A stretch of DNA of 38,782 bases from assembly GCA_944387145.1 (NCBI GenBank), contig CALXDU010000010.1:1-38782 (forward strand), written 5' to 3'. This stretch comes from an uncultured Oscillospiraceae bacterium. GTDB lineage: Bacteria; Bacillota; Clostridia; Oscillospirales; Oscillospiraceae. Each line of letters begins with the position of its first letter. The first letter of the stretch is position 1. The notes beneath the pieces were generated by a model that did no database searches, had not been told where the DNA came from, and saw only the letters and a program-made list of their open reading frames with translations. Below are positions 14,904 to 22,903 of the stretch, piece after piece. The translations under genes were made by a program, and so were the position numbers.

Positions 14904-14907
14904 CCGT

Positions 14908-15708
14908 TCATGGGCGGAACCCTTCAAAAATGGGAATCCATCCTTCCTGCACTGCGGTATCATAGTCTTCCTTGCTGCGCAGGGTCCAGCTGACCCCTTT
15001 TGCCTTCCAGAACCGGCGGCAAAGTTCCAGGCTGACGGTATTTTTCCGATGGTCAAACCGGTAGGCAATGAAGTCCGGCACTCCGGTGAAGTTGGCCATC
15101 AGGTGGGTCAGGGCAAAGCGCATATGCTCCGGCAGGTCATTGCGGGTTTTCAGGAAGTCCTCCGCCAGCTGTCCCCGGATAATGTCCGGGCGGTGTTTTT
15201 TCAGCCATGCCAGACACCGGGGGTCGAAAGATTCCAGGCAGAATACCCCTTTGTAGCCTTCCAGCATCTTGCACACCGCTTCTGCCAGGGCAGCATGGTT
15301 GCCGTCCACCGGCTTCAGCTCCACGATCATAGGAGCCTTGCCGTTGAACAGGGTCAGCACGTCCATAAATTCGGGTATGGTCTGCTCCGTGCCCTCCAAA
15401 TGGTACTGGCTCAATTCCTCGGTGGTCAGATCCTCCACCCGGCCCGGCTGGCCGGTGGTACGGTTGAGCAGGGAGTCGTGGATTACCGCCAGATTGCCGT
15501 CTTTCATCAGGTGCACATCCAGCTCCACCCCATAGCCCCCATCCAGGGCCGCCTGAAATGCCGCCAGGCTGTTTTCCGGAACACCCGCACCGTGAAGACC
15601 CCGGTGGGCATAGGACCAGCCCAGCAGTTCCTTCCAGCCGGGATGATCCCGGCGGCAGCGGGTAGAGAGCAGATACAGCACTGCGCAGATAATCAGCAGA
15701 TTGATCAT
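14908..15708 (-). CDS. Glycerophosphodiester phosphodiesterase
   Basis: The 266-residue protein has an N-terminal hydrophobic segment (about 2-15) and then the GDPD domain: SYAHRGLHG, VPENSLAAF, GVELDVHLMKDGNLAVIHD, VELKPVDGN and a C-terminal SWTL. Histidines and acidic metal ligands (HRG, E-x-D, HD, E-x-K) are all present. It hydrolyses glycerophosphodiesters to glycerol-3-phosphate and an alcohol, likely near the membrane because of the anchor. It follows the MFS transporter by 18 nt, so the two are probably one operon. Confidence 0.9.
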   Translation of the reverse strand: MINLLIICAVLYLLSTRCRRDHPGWKELLGWSYAHRGLHGAGVPENSLAAFQAALDGGYGVELDVHLMKDGNLAVIHDSLLNRTTGQPGRVEDLTTEELSQYHLEGTEQTIPEFMDVLTLFNGKAPMIVELKPVDGNHAALAEAVCKMLEGYKGVFCLESFDPRCLAWLKKHRPDIIRGQLAEDFLKTRNDLPEHMRFALTHLMANFTGVPDFIAYRFDHRKNTVSLELCRRFWKAKGVSWTLRSKEDYDTAVQEGWIPIFEGFRP

Positions 15709-15726
15709 GGTTACGCTTCCTTTCGG

Positions 15727-17046
15727 TTAATCGTCGATGTCAAAGGCCTCCAGGCCCTTTTTCGTCTGCACCTTGTTGTCACCGTGCTGGACAAAGCCCA
15801 TGGTCAGGAAAGACCCAAAGACAAAAATCGCCGCGTAGGGAAACAGGGTTTTATAATCCACATGTTCCAGAAGCCAGCCCGCCACAATAGGGGTGGCAAT
15901 CTGGGCGGTCATGGAGAAAGTATAGTACAGCCCGGTGAACTTGCCCACCTCGCTGCCTTTGCACATCTCCACCACCATGGGAAGGGAGTTCACATTGATG
16001 GCAGCCCAGGCAATGCCCACCAGCACAAACAGGCCATACAGCACCGGAGAGAAGGTGGAGAAGGCCATGGTGTACAAGAACGCAGCAAAGAAGCTGCCCG
16101 ACAGCAGCAGGGTTCCAAAGCGAATGGTTTTGCGCCGCCCCACTTTACTTGCCACACTGCCCACCGGGATGTAGCTGAAAATGGCGCCGGCGGTGGCGAT
16201 GGTCAGGCAGGTGTTGGCCTGGCCCAGGGTCATATTCCAGCTCCGGGCCGCATAGACAGAAAACCAGGTAGTAACCCCATTGTAGCCGATAAACCACAGG
16301 GCAATGGACACCAGCAGGAAGCGAAGGCTCCGTTTGACCTCGGCAGGCAGCACCTCGCCGCTGTCCGTTACCTGGGTCAGGGTGTCCTCCGGATGGGCCT
16401 GCTCGTAAGCCAGCTGCTTTTGCACCAGCTTCGGCTCGTTGACCAGGGCCATCACCACCGCCAGGGATACCAGCATAATCCCCCCGACAATGGCAAACAG
16501 GGGCAAATAAGAGGTATACACATCCGGGGTAGTTTTATACAAAAAAGTGGTAATAATCAAATATAGGATGCCGCCCAAAGCGCCCATCAGGTTGATGATG
16601 GCGTTTGCCTTGGAGCGCAGGGGCTTGGGGGTCACGTCCGGCATCAGCGCCACCGCCGGGGAGCGGTAGGTACCCATGACAACCAGCAGCACACCCAATC
16701 CCACAATGAAGCAGGCCAGTTTCCAGGTTGCGGGGGAGGCGTGGTAGCTGTCCGTCAGCACAGGCAAAGTCATCATCACCGCCACAGCCGCCAGGGTGCC
16801 GAAGAGAATGTAAGGCCGGCGGCGGCCTAAGGAACTGGTGCATTTATCCGACAGGGAGCCGAACAGCGGCAGCAAAAACAGCGCCAGCACATTATCCGCC
16901 GCCATAATCATGCCGCAGATGCTCTCACCCATACCAAAGGTTTCCGTCAGAATCTTGGGAATCAGGTTGTCATACATCTGCCAGAAGGCACAGATGGACA
17001 AAAAAGCAAAGCCTACAAAAACAGTGCGCCGGGTGTCAAGCTTCAT
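15727..17046 (-). CDS. MFS transporter (GPH/SLC45-like)
   Basis: A 439-residue protein with about twelve hydrophobic segments. The loop after segment 2 carries GSLSDKCTSSLGRRRPYILFG, the MFS D-x-x-G-RR pattern, with a similar SKVGRRKTIRFG in the second half, and TPKPLRSKANAIINLMGALGG, which resembles SLC45/GPH-type sugar cotransporters. Substrate not identifiable; its operon partner suggests sugars, polyols or glycerophosphodiesters, which is inference. Start has GGGAGG upstream and a clear promoter. Confidence 0.85.
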   Translation of the reverse strand: MKLDTRRTVFVGFAFLSICAFWQMYDNLIPKILTETFGMGESICGMIMAADNVLALFLLPLFGSLSDKCTSSLGRRRPYILFGTLAAVAVMMTLPVLTDSYHASPATWKLACFIVGLGVLLVVMGTYRSPAVALMPDVTPKPLRSKANAIINLMGALGGILYLIITTFLYKTTPDVYTSYLPLFAIVGGIMLVSLAVVMALVNEPKLVQKQLAYEQAHPEDTLTQVTDSGEVLPAEVKRSLRFLLVSIALWFIGYNGVTTWFSVYAARSWNMTLGQANTCLTIATAGAIFSYIPVGSVASKVGRRKTIRFGTLLLSGSFFAAFLYTMAFSTFSPVLYGLFVLVGIAWAAINVNSLPMVVEMCKGSEVGKFTGLYYTFSMTAQIATPIVAGWLLEHVDYKTLFPYAAIFVFGSFLTMGFVQHGDNKVQTKKGLEAFDIDD

Positions 17047-17078
17047 GGGGGAGCCTCCCTTTTCCGTGATTTGACACC

Positions 17079-17107
17079 ATTATACTATTTTCGGCAAAGC
17101 TTGTCCA
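17079..17107 (-). promoter_or_regulatory. Promoter of the MFS-GDPD operon
   Basis: Minus strand TGGACA (17107-17102), 17-nt spacer, TATAAT (17084-17079), about 33 nt before the start codon. Confidence 0.7.
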
Positions 17108-17174
17108 GCGAAAACCAGATTGTTAAGAAAACGTAAATTTTCCACCATTCCTTTTGTAAAGCCCCCCAGACGGG

Positions 17175-17202
17175 TTGCGGTTTTTCCTGGGAATGCTATA
17201 AT
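17175..17202 (+). promoter_or_regulatory. Promoter of the lipid kinase-NUDIX operon
   Basis: TTGCGG (17175-17180), 16-nt spacer ending in TGC, TATAAT (17197-17202): an extended -10 promoter 31 nt before the start codon. Confidence 0.7.
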
Positions 17203-17233
17203 AACGAAAACAAGACCTGCGAGGCGGTTGGCT

Positions 17234-18133
17234 ATGAAAAAAATGCTGTTTATCATGAACCCCGTAGCCGGGCAAAAGAAGGCAAACAAATTTTTATCCG
17301 ACATCCTTCTGCTGTTCAGTCAGGCAGGATATGAAATTATCACTTATATGACCTCCGGCTCCGGCAGCGCCTCCCAGGCTGTGAAAACCTGGGGCGGCGA
17401 AGTTGATCTGATTGTATGCTGCGGCGGCGACGGTACCATGAACGAAACCGTCACCGGACTGCTGGGCGCCGGTCTGCAACCCCCCATCGGCTATATCCCC
17501 GCAGGCACCACCAACGATTTTGCTTCCAGCCTGCACCTGTCGGGCAACATCATGCAGGCAGCCCGGGACATTCTGGAAGGAGAGCCGGTGTCTTATGATG
17601 TGGGCCGGTTTGGGGAGCGGTATTTTTCCTATGTGGCTTCTTTTGGTGCCTTTACCAAGGCCAGCTATCTCATGCCCCAGAACATCAAAAACGCCCTGGG
17701 ACATGCGGCCTATGTGCTGGGGGGCATTTCGGAAATCTCCCAGATTCACACCGAGCATATCCGCATGGAAATTGACGGGCAGCCGGTAGAGGATGATTTT
17801 CTTTTCGGCGCCATCTGCAACTCCACCTCCATCGGCGGCATTTTATCTCTGGACCCCAAGCAGGTGGACATGGGAGATGGTCTGTTTGAAGTGCTTCTGG
17901 TACGTTCTGCCCGGAACGTGGAAGAAATCGCCGAATGCATTCGGGCGGTACAGAGTCAGGTGTACAACTGCGCCATGATTACCTTCCGCAGCGCCAAAAA
18001 AGTCACAGTTTATGCCAACCCCGACATGCCCTGGACTTTGGACGGCGAGCGGGAGAAGGGCCACGAAACCATTGAAGTGGAGAACCTCCACCACGCCATC
18101 CGCCTGATGCAGAGAAAGGACAGCCATGCTTAA
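17234..18133 (+). CDS. Diacylglycerol kinase-type lipid kinase (YegS/BmrU family)
   Basis: The 299-residue protein phosphorylates a lipid substrate such as diacylglycerol, or an analogue. It has LFIMNPVAGQKKA at the start, the nucleotide-binding GGDGTMNE (64-71), IPAGTTNDFASSL and, near the end, PWTLDGERE, all characteristic of the DAGK catalytic family. The start at 17234 has GCGAGGCGG upstream; a longer frame from 17120 covers the promoter. The end overlaps the NUDIX gene by 8 nt, indicating an operon. Confidence 0.9.
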   Translation: MKKMLFIMNPVAGQKKANKFLSDILLLFSQAGYEIITYMTSGSGSASQAVKTWGGEVDLIVCCGGDGTMNETVTGLLGAGLQPPIGYIPAGTTNDFASSLHLSGNIMQAARDILEGEPVSYDVGRFGERYFSYVASFGAFTKASYLMPQNIKNALGHAAYVLGGISEISQIHTEHIRMEIDGQPVEDDFLFGAICNSTSIGGILSLDPKQVDMGDGLFEVLLVRSARNVEEIAECIRAVQSQVYNCAMITFRSAKKVTVYANPDMPWTLDGEREKGHETIEVENLHHAIRLMQRKDSHA

Positions 18134-18593
18134 TACCACGCTGTGTTATGTAACCCAAGGAGACCAGGTTCTGATGCTCCACCGGGTAAAGAAGAAAAAC
18201 GACATCAACAAAGACAAATGGATCGGCATTGGCGGCAAATTTGAAAACGAAGAAAGCCCGGAACAGTGCCTGCTCCGGGAAGCCAAAGAAGAGACCGGTC
18301 TGACCCTTACCTCCTGGCGCTGCCGGGGTGTGGTGACCTTCCTGAACAGCTGCTGCGAAGGGGAGTACATGTACCTGTTCACCGCCGACGGCTTTGAAGG
18401 GCAGCTGAAAGCGTGCGACGAAGGGCAGCTCCAGTGGGTCAGCCGGGAATTTCTGAACCAGCTTCCCAAGTGGGAAGGAGATCAGATTTTTCTGGACCTG
18501 CTGTGGCAGGATGCTCCCTTTTTCCTGCTGACCCTGCGCTATGAGGGCGACACCTTGGTAGAAGCGGTGCTCAACGGCGAGAAAATCCGATAA
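18126..18593 (+). CDS. NUDIX hydrolase, 8-oxo-dGTP diphosphatase type
   Basis: A 155-residue protein with a complete NUDIX box G-x5-E-x7-REAKEETGL (residues 37-59), preceded by DKWIGIGGKFE. The N-terminus (LCYVTQGDQVLMLHR) and the aromatic W after the box region fit MutT/NUDT1-like enzymes that clean oxidised nucleotides; specificity is inferred. It starts inside the end of the lipid kinase gene (8-nt overlap) and ends at a strong terminator. Confidence 0.88.
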   Translation: MLNTTLCYVTQGDQVLMLHRVKKKNDINKDKWIGIGGKFENEESPEQCLLREAKEETGLTLTSWRCRGVVTFLNSCCEGEYMYLFTADGFEGQLKACDEGQLQWVSREFLNQLPKWEGDQIFLDLLWQDAPFFLLTLRYEGDTLVEAVLNGEKIR

Positions 18594-18597
18594 CCAG

Positions 18598-18632
18598 CAG
18601 GAGAAGAGCAGTAAACTCTTCTCCTGTTTTTT
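18598..18632 (+). terminator. Terminator of the lipid kinase-NUDIX operon
   Basis: Perfect 11-bp stem (18598-18608 with 18616-18626), 7-nt loop, then TTTTTT (18627-18632), 4 nt after the stop codon. Confidence 0.9.
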
Positions 18633-18723
18633 GCAAAAAATAAGCAAATCTTAAACTGGAGAAAAAGACTTCCTAAGCATTGATGTGATACAATATCGCC
18701 AATCGAAAAGGATGGTGATACCC

Positions 18724-19506
18724 ATGAAAAAGAAAACGGGTCTGTTTGTTCTGCTTACCGTGCTGGCAGTGCTGCTGATTGGGCTGATGGGCGCCAAGCC
18801 CCTGTACAACCTGTACCGGGATGTGTCCTTCGCCTGGGTGGAGCACAGCCAGGCGGAGCTGGAAATCAAAGCATACGCCGACGAAAAAGGCATCTCCTTC
18901 GGCGAATACCCGCAATACATGATTGATCTTTACGAAGCCAACCCGGAAACCAAGGATTTTGTCCTGAACTATCCCTTCCGGAAAAAACAAACTGTGGATT
19001 TAAGCGGCTACGACATCAGCCAGGGCGTGCCTCTGTTTCTGCAGTGGGACCCCATGTGGGGCTATGAAAAATACGGCAGCAGCTGCATCGCCGTTACCGG
19101 CTGCGGCCCCACATGCCTGGCCATGGCCGGCTACTATCTCACAGGGGACGCTGCCATGAGCCCTGACCAAATCGCCAAATTTGCCCAGCGGGAAGGGTAC
19201 TACCAAGCCGGTTCCGGCTCTTCCTGGACGCTGATCAGCGAGGGCGCCGGGAAACTGGGCTTGCAGGCCAAGGAACTGCCCCTGGTAAAGAAGAAAATCA
19301 CCGATGCCCTGGAAGCTGGATTCCCGGTGATTCTGTCCATGGGCCCGGGTGAGTTCACCTCTTCCGGTCACTATATTGTCCTGACCGGAGTAGAAGACGG
19401 CGATTTCCGGGTCAATGACCCCAACAGCCGCCTGCGCTCCCAGCGGCTGTGGAGCTACGAGGAACTGGAAGACCAGATCCGCAATATCTGGGCCATTTCC
19501 AAATAA
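18724..19506 (+). CDS. Membrane-anchored C39-like cysteine peptidase
   Basis: A 260-residue protein with an N-terminal signal-anchor (MKKK then hydrophobic residues 5-23) and a papain-like C39_2 domain: PLFLQWDPMWGYEKYG, then GCGPTCLAMAGYYL holding the likely catalytic cysteine (C127), SSGHYIVLTGV with the histidine and FRVNDPNS with the Asx. An extracytoplasmic protease or amidase acting on peptides or wall material is likely; target unknown. The start at 18724 has GGATGGTGA upstream; TACAAT with extended TG (18684-18694) is a possible -10 but the -35 is poor. Confidence 0.85.
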   Translation: MKKKTGLFVLLTVLAVLLIGLMGAKPLYNLYRDVSFAWVEHSQAELEIKAYADEKGISFGEYPQYMIDLYEANPETKDFVLNYPFRKKQTVDLSGYDISQGVPLFLQWDPMWGYEKYGSSCIAVTGCGPTCLAMAGYYLTGDAAMSPDQIAKFAQREGYYQAGSGSSWTLISEGAGKLGLQAKELPLVKKKITDALEAGFPVILSMGPGEFTSSGHYIVLTGVEDGDFRVNDPNSRLRSQRLWSYEELEDQIRNIWAISK

Positions 19507-19539
19507 GATTACAGGAATTGAGGAAACCATACGGAAACT

Positions 19540-19663
19540 ATGAGCAAATTCAACGGCAATCAAATCAAATTCTTCATGGCAGCGCTGATGGTGCCTGACC
19601 CCTTTGCCCAGTTTCCTTCCTGTATCTGCATTGCGGAGCGCATGGGAAAGAAAGCCCCTTCGA
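19540..19663 (+). pseudogene. Possible N-terminal relic of a TraX-family membrane protein
   Basis: A frame starts with MSKFNGNQIKFFMAALMV followed by PDPFAQFPS. This resembles the opening of TraX-family proteins (a hydrophobic first helix with 'LK.IA..LMV.DH'), with DH changed to DP. After about 40 residues the similarity ends, a terminator begins at 19664, and the frame merely continues into the antisense of the carboxypeptidase gene. I read it as a truncated remnant; the match is short and from memory, so it may be chance. Confidence 0.25.
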
Positions 19664-19694
19664 GAGCGAAACATTGGTTTCGCTCCCTGTTTTT
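19664..19694 (+). terminator. Terminator after the C39 gene region
   Basis: Perfect 9-bp stem GAGCGAAAC (19664-19672) with GTTTCGCTC (19677-19685), ATTG loop, then CCTGTTTTT on the + strand. It lies about 160 nt after the C39 stop and touches the end of the carboxypeptidase gene on the other strand. Confidence 0.7.
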
Positions 19695-20622
19695 ATTTCT
19701 GTGGCAGTCCCAGGGCCGCAGTGACCAGAATGCCCAGGTTCGCCTGGTAGATTTCCTCGAATTGAGACAATGGCAGAGGACTTTCCCCCAGGCCGCACTC
19801 AATGGTAAAGCCCGGACGGCGGAAACTTTGGATAAACCAGTCCTTATACCCGGCAAAGCTGGATTCATAGGGCACATCCTCCAGTTCGTACCCGCTGATC
19901 CGGGAAAATTCCTCCGCCAGTTCCCTGGCCCCGGGCACCTGGTAATCCTGAAACTGCCAGTAAATCACCTTGCCCTGGGTATGGTAGGCCAGTACCAGCT
20001 CCGGATTTACTTCCTCGGTAAGTTCCGCCATGGCAATGGACTCCCGCTGGCTCAGAGGTGCCCGGCCCACATAGTCCCGGGGGGCCGGACGGTCGTAACC
20101 CTGGCGGAATTTGATTTCCCGGGCCAGCAGCCACCGGGCGGGATACTGCAAATTGGGGTCCACCCCCAGCAGATTGGCTTTCCACCCGTTGGGGAAGGGA
20201 ATGGCAGGGAAATTGTCGGCAATCTGCCGGGCAGCCACATAGGGAAGCGTTCCCGGCTCCGTTTCCCCGGTGGCCAGATCTACCCCGTCGGGATTGACCA
20301 TGGGAACCAGATGGATGGTGGACGCTTTCAGAATGGTCTTGGCGGGCACGCCGTAGAGTTTCCCGCCGGTTTCGTAAGCCTGTGCCAGTTCTTCTGCGAA
20401 TTTCAGCAGTACCGGGGTGGTAATCCACTCGTTGGCATGGAAGGCGGCGCTGTAGATCACGTTCCGCTCCCCCTCTCCCATGGAAAGGGCGCAGATGGGA
20501 TTTCCGAAGGCACTCTGGGTCAGCACCCGGCTGCGAAGAAACGGATACCGAGCAGAGAGCGCCTGCACCGCTTCCCGGCATCGTTTGCTGGTCATGGGAA
20601 CATCGGTCTGAACGATAGCCAA
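19693..20622 (-). CDS. M14 family zinc carboxypeptidase
   Basis: A 309-residue cytosolic-looking protein of the M14 family: zinc ligands in AAFHANEW (H62, E65), LVPMVNPDGVDL, GVDPNLQYPARW, third ligand in LAYHTQGK and the catalytic glutamate in FTIECGLG. Likely removes residues from cell-wall-type or other peptides. The start is taken as TTG at 20622 because GGAGGTGAT, a perfect anti-SD match, precedes it by seven bases; the ATG at 20640 and frames to 20724 lack any ribosome site. That SD lies in the 3' arm of a terminator hairpin (20621-20663). Confidence 0.85.
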   Translation of the reverse strand: MAIVQTDVPMTSKRCREAVQALSARYPFLRSRVLTQSAFGNPICALSMGEGERNVIYSAAFHANEWITTPVLLKFAEELAQAYETGGKLYGVPAKTILKASTIHLVPMVNPDGVDLATGETEPGTLPYVAARQIADNFPAIPFPNGWKANLLGVDPNLQYPARWLLAREIKFRQGYDRPAPRDYVGRAPLSQRESIAMAELTEEVNPELVLAYHTQGKVIYWQFQDYQVPGARELAEEFSRISGYELEDVPYESSFAGYKDWFIQSFRRPGFTIECGLGESPLPLSQFEEIYQANLGILVTAALGLPQK

Positions 20623-20663
20623 AAAATCACCTCCCGGCATGGTATGCGCCGGGAGGTGATTTT
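20621..20663 (-). terminator. Terminator hairpin that contains the next gene's ribosome binding site
   Basis: Perfect 16-bp stem (20623-20638 with 20648-20663), 9-nt loop; on the minus strand it ends in TTTTTT. It lies after the PTS IIC stop (20682). The 3' arm holds GGGAGGTGATTTT, which is the ribosome binding site for the TTG start of the carboxypeptidase at 20622. Read-through RNA would have this site paired. Confidence 0.8.
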
Positions 20664-20681
20664 GTTCCCAATATGCAAAAA

Positions 20682-21788
20682 TTACAGATCCAATTTCAGG
20701 TCGTTCTCCTGAATCCAGCCCCACTTGCGCAGAATCTGGCAGAAAACCGTGCTCAGCACCGCAGGCAGCACAAAGCAGATCAGCACCAGGCCAATCCAGT
20801 CCATGGCAGTAATGCCGGTTTTCACCCCGGCGGCAATGTCATTGACCCATCCGGTGTACACACCGATCTGGCCCACAAAGCCGCAGGTGCCCATGCCGGA
20901 GGACACAGCAGCGCCGTTCATCTCCAGGTGGAACAGGCAAGTGGCCAGAGGGCCGGTGATGGCAGATGCCAGCGTGGGAGGAATCCAGATTCTGGGGTTT
21001 TTCACAATGTTGGGCATTTGCAGCATGCTGGTGCCCACGCCCTGAGCAACCAGGCCGCCCCAACGGTTTTCCCGGAAGCTCATGACGGCAAAGCCCACCA
21101 TCTGGGCGCAGCAGCCGGCCACGGCAGCGCCGCCAGCCAATCCGGTCAGTCCCAGGGCCGCGCAGATGGCAGCGGAGGAAATGGGCAGCGTCAGGGCAAC
21201 GCCAATGACCACCGATACCAGAATGCCCATGAAGAAGGGCTGCAGCACCGTGGCCCACTTGACGAAGTCACCCACTGCTGCGGCACCAGCACCGATGGGA
21301 GCCGCCACCAGCCAGGCAAAGCCGATGCCTGCCAGGATGGTCACAATGGGGGTCACCAGAATGTCAACCCGGGTTTCCTTGGATACCAGCTTGCCGCACT
21401 CCGCCGCCACAATGGCCACGAAGTACACAGACAGCGGCCCGCCGGCGCCGCCCATGGCATTGGCAGCAAAGCCCACAGGAATCAGGGAAAACAGCACCAT
21501 AGGCGGGCAGTGCAGGGCAAAGCCAATGGCAATGGCGATGCCCGGGCCAACCATAGCCGAGGCCAGGCCGCCGATGGTGTAGCTTGCCGCCCCTTCTCCG
21601 GAACCGATGGTGACGATGACCTGGTTCAGGAAGGCAATGCCAAACTGCTGACCGATGGTGTTGAGAATGGTGCCCACCAGCAGCGTGCAGAACAGGCCCT
21701 GGGCCATGGCGCCCAAAGCGTCAATTCCGTAACGCTGCATGGTAAATACCACGTCTTTGCGCAGGAAAAATTTTTTCAGTTTGTCCAT
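20682..21788 (-). CDS. PTS-type IIC membrane protein (PTS_EIIC_2 family)
   Basis: A 368-residue protein with around ten hydrophobic segments, rich in glycine and alanine, with MGGAGGPLSVYFVAIVAAE, EKRWGG-like FRENRWGGLVAQGVGTSMLQMPNI and ITGPLATCLFHLEMNGAAVSSGMGTCGFVGQ. This is the pattern of PF13303-type 'PTS sugar transporter subunit IIC'. No IIA or IIB gene is adjacent, as is common for this subgroup, whose substrate and coupling are not clear. The start at 21788 has AGAGGAG upstream, with a consensus promoter before it. Confidence 0.82.
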   Translation of the reverse strand: MDKLKKFFLRKDVVFTMQRYGIDALGAMAQGLFCTLLVGTILNTIGQQFGIAFLNQVIVTIGSGEGAASYTIGGLASAMVGPGIAIAIGFALHCPPMVLFSLIPVGFAANAMGGAGGPLSVYFVAIVAAECGKLVSKETRVDILVTPIVTILAGIGFAWLVAAPIGAGAAAVGDFVKWATVLQPFFMGILVSVVIGVALTLPISSAAICAALGLTGLAGGAAVAGCCAQMVGFAVMSFRENRWGGLVAQGVGTSMLQMPNIVKNPRIWIPPTLASAITGPLATCLFHLEMNGAAVSSGMGTCGFVGQIGVYTGWVNDIAAGVKTGITAMDWIGLVLICFVLPAVLSTVFCQILRKWGWIQENDLKLDL

Positions 21789-21822
21789 GAAAGTCTCCTC
21801 TTTCCAGCTTTTATTTGGCATT

Positions 21823-21850
21823 ATTATACTTCCCTGTCAGAAGATGTCAA
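21823..21850 (-). promoter_or_regulatory. Promoter of the PTS IIC gene
   Basis: Minus strand TTGACA (21850-21845), 16-nt spacer, TATAAT (21828-21823), about 35 nt before the start. Confidence 0.85.
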
Positions 21851-21877
21851 GAAAAATCCCCGGCATTTTTCCCACCG

Positions 21878-21906
21878 TTGCGCCCCTTTTCCGGCTGTGG
21901 TATAAT
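21878..21906 (+). promoter_or_regulatory. Promoter of the def-YgjP-MBL operon
   Basis: TTGCGC (21878-21883), 17-nt spacer, TATAAT (21901-21906), 30 nt before the ATG; divergent from the PTS IIC promoter. Confidence 0.75.
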
Positions 21907-21935
21907 GCAGGAAACGACCCAAGGAGGCTTTTGTC

Positions 21936-22349
21936 ATGGTACGAGAACTGATTCACGACCCGATTCTGCTGGCCCGGGTTTCCACCCCCGCCGCTGCGGA
22001 AGACTTGCCTACTGCCCGGGATTTGCTGGATACCTTGCTTGCCCACCGGGAGACCTGCGTGGGCATGGCTGCCAACATGATCGGCGTAACCAAGCGGATT
22101 GTGGCCTTTGATAATGGGGGCAGCTATCAGGTGCTGTTCAATCCGGAAATCCTGAAAACCTGGGAGCCTTACGAAACCGAGGAAAGCTGCCTGTCCTTAC
22201 TGGGCGGCCCCCGAAAGTGCCTGCGCTACCGGAAAATCAAGGTGCGCTACCAAAATGACGCTTTTCAGACAAGGATTCAGACCTTCTCCGGCTTCCCCGC
22301 CCAGATTCTGCAGCACGAAATCGACCACTGCAACGGGGTGCTGATATGA
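21936..22349 (+). CDS. Peptide deformylase-like protein with altered motif 1
   Basis: A 137-residue short deformylase (type III-like). Motif 2 reads EESCLSL with the metal-binding cysteine (C85), and motif 3 QHEIDHCNGVLI has both histidines (127, 131) and the catalytic glutamate. Motif 1, normally GxGxAAxQ, reads VGMAANMIG, so the conserved glutamine is replaced by methionine. I recall similar 'MAANMIG' paralogues in gut Firmicutes, which are probably accessory to a canonical Def elsewhere. AAGGAGG precedes the ATG. It overlaps the next gene by four bases. Confidence 0.82.
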   Translation: MVRELIHDPILLARVSTPAAAEDLPTARDLLDTLLAHRETCVGMAANMIGVTKRIVAFDNGGSYQVLFNPEILKTWEPYETEESCLSLLGGPRKCLRYRKIKVRYQNDAFQTRIQTFSGFPAQILQHEIDHCNGVLI

Positions 22350-22903
22350 TTCCCTATGAAATTGTCCGCTCCCAGCGAAAAACCATTTCCCTTCAGGTAA
22401 CCCAGGAAGGAAAGGTGCTGGTGCGCTGTCCCCGGCGGCTGTCCCTGAACCAGGTGCGGCGATTTGTCCAGGAACACGAAAACTGGCTGGAAGTCCAGCT
22501 GAATAAAATCGCCGCCCAGCCGAAGCTGCCGAAATTGACCGAAGAAGAGCGAAAAGCCCTAGTATCCCAGGCTGCCCAGGAGATTCCCCGTCTGGCAGAA
22601 TTCTATGCTCCCTTGGTTGGGGTTTCCTACGGCCGAATTACCATCCGCAGCCAGCGGGGCCGGTGGGGCAGCTGCTCCGGGGCAGGGAATCTAAACTTTA
22701 ACTGCCTGCTGATGCTCACACCGCCTCAAGTGCGGGAATATGTGGTGGTGCACGAATTGTGCCACCGGAAGGAAATGAACCATTCTCCCCAATTCTGGGC
22801 GGAAGTGGAGCGGATTCTGCCGGATTACCGCCAGCGCAGGCAATGGCTGAAAGACCAGGGCGGCGCTCTCATCGCCCGGCTGCCCAATAAGGAGGACCCA
22901 TGA
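22346..22903 (+). CDS. YgjP-like zinc metallopeptidase
   Basis: The 185-residue protein matches the YgjP/SprT-like (DUF45) group: SQRKTISLQV start, RWGSCSGAGNLNFNCLLML, then the zinc motif VVHELCHRKEMNHSPQFW (HELCH at 136-140, third ligand H146). A soluble metallopeptidase of unknown substrate. ATGA overlap with the deformylase-like gene and a 4-base overlap with the MBL gene show a tight three-gene operon. Confidence 0.88.
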   Translation: MIPYEIVRSQRKTISLQVTQEGKVLVRCPRRLSLNQVRRFVQEHENWLEVQLNKIAAQPKLPKLTEEERKALVSQAAQEIPRLAEFYAPLVGVSYGRITIRSQRGRWGSCSGAGNLNFNCLLMLTPPQVREYVVVHELCHRKEMNHSPQFWAEVERILPDYRQRRQWLKDQGGALIARLPNKEDP

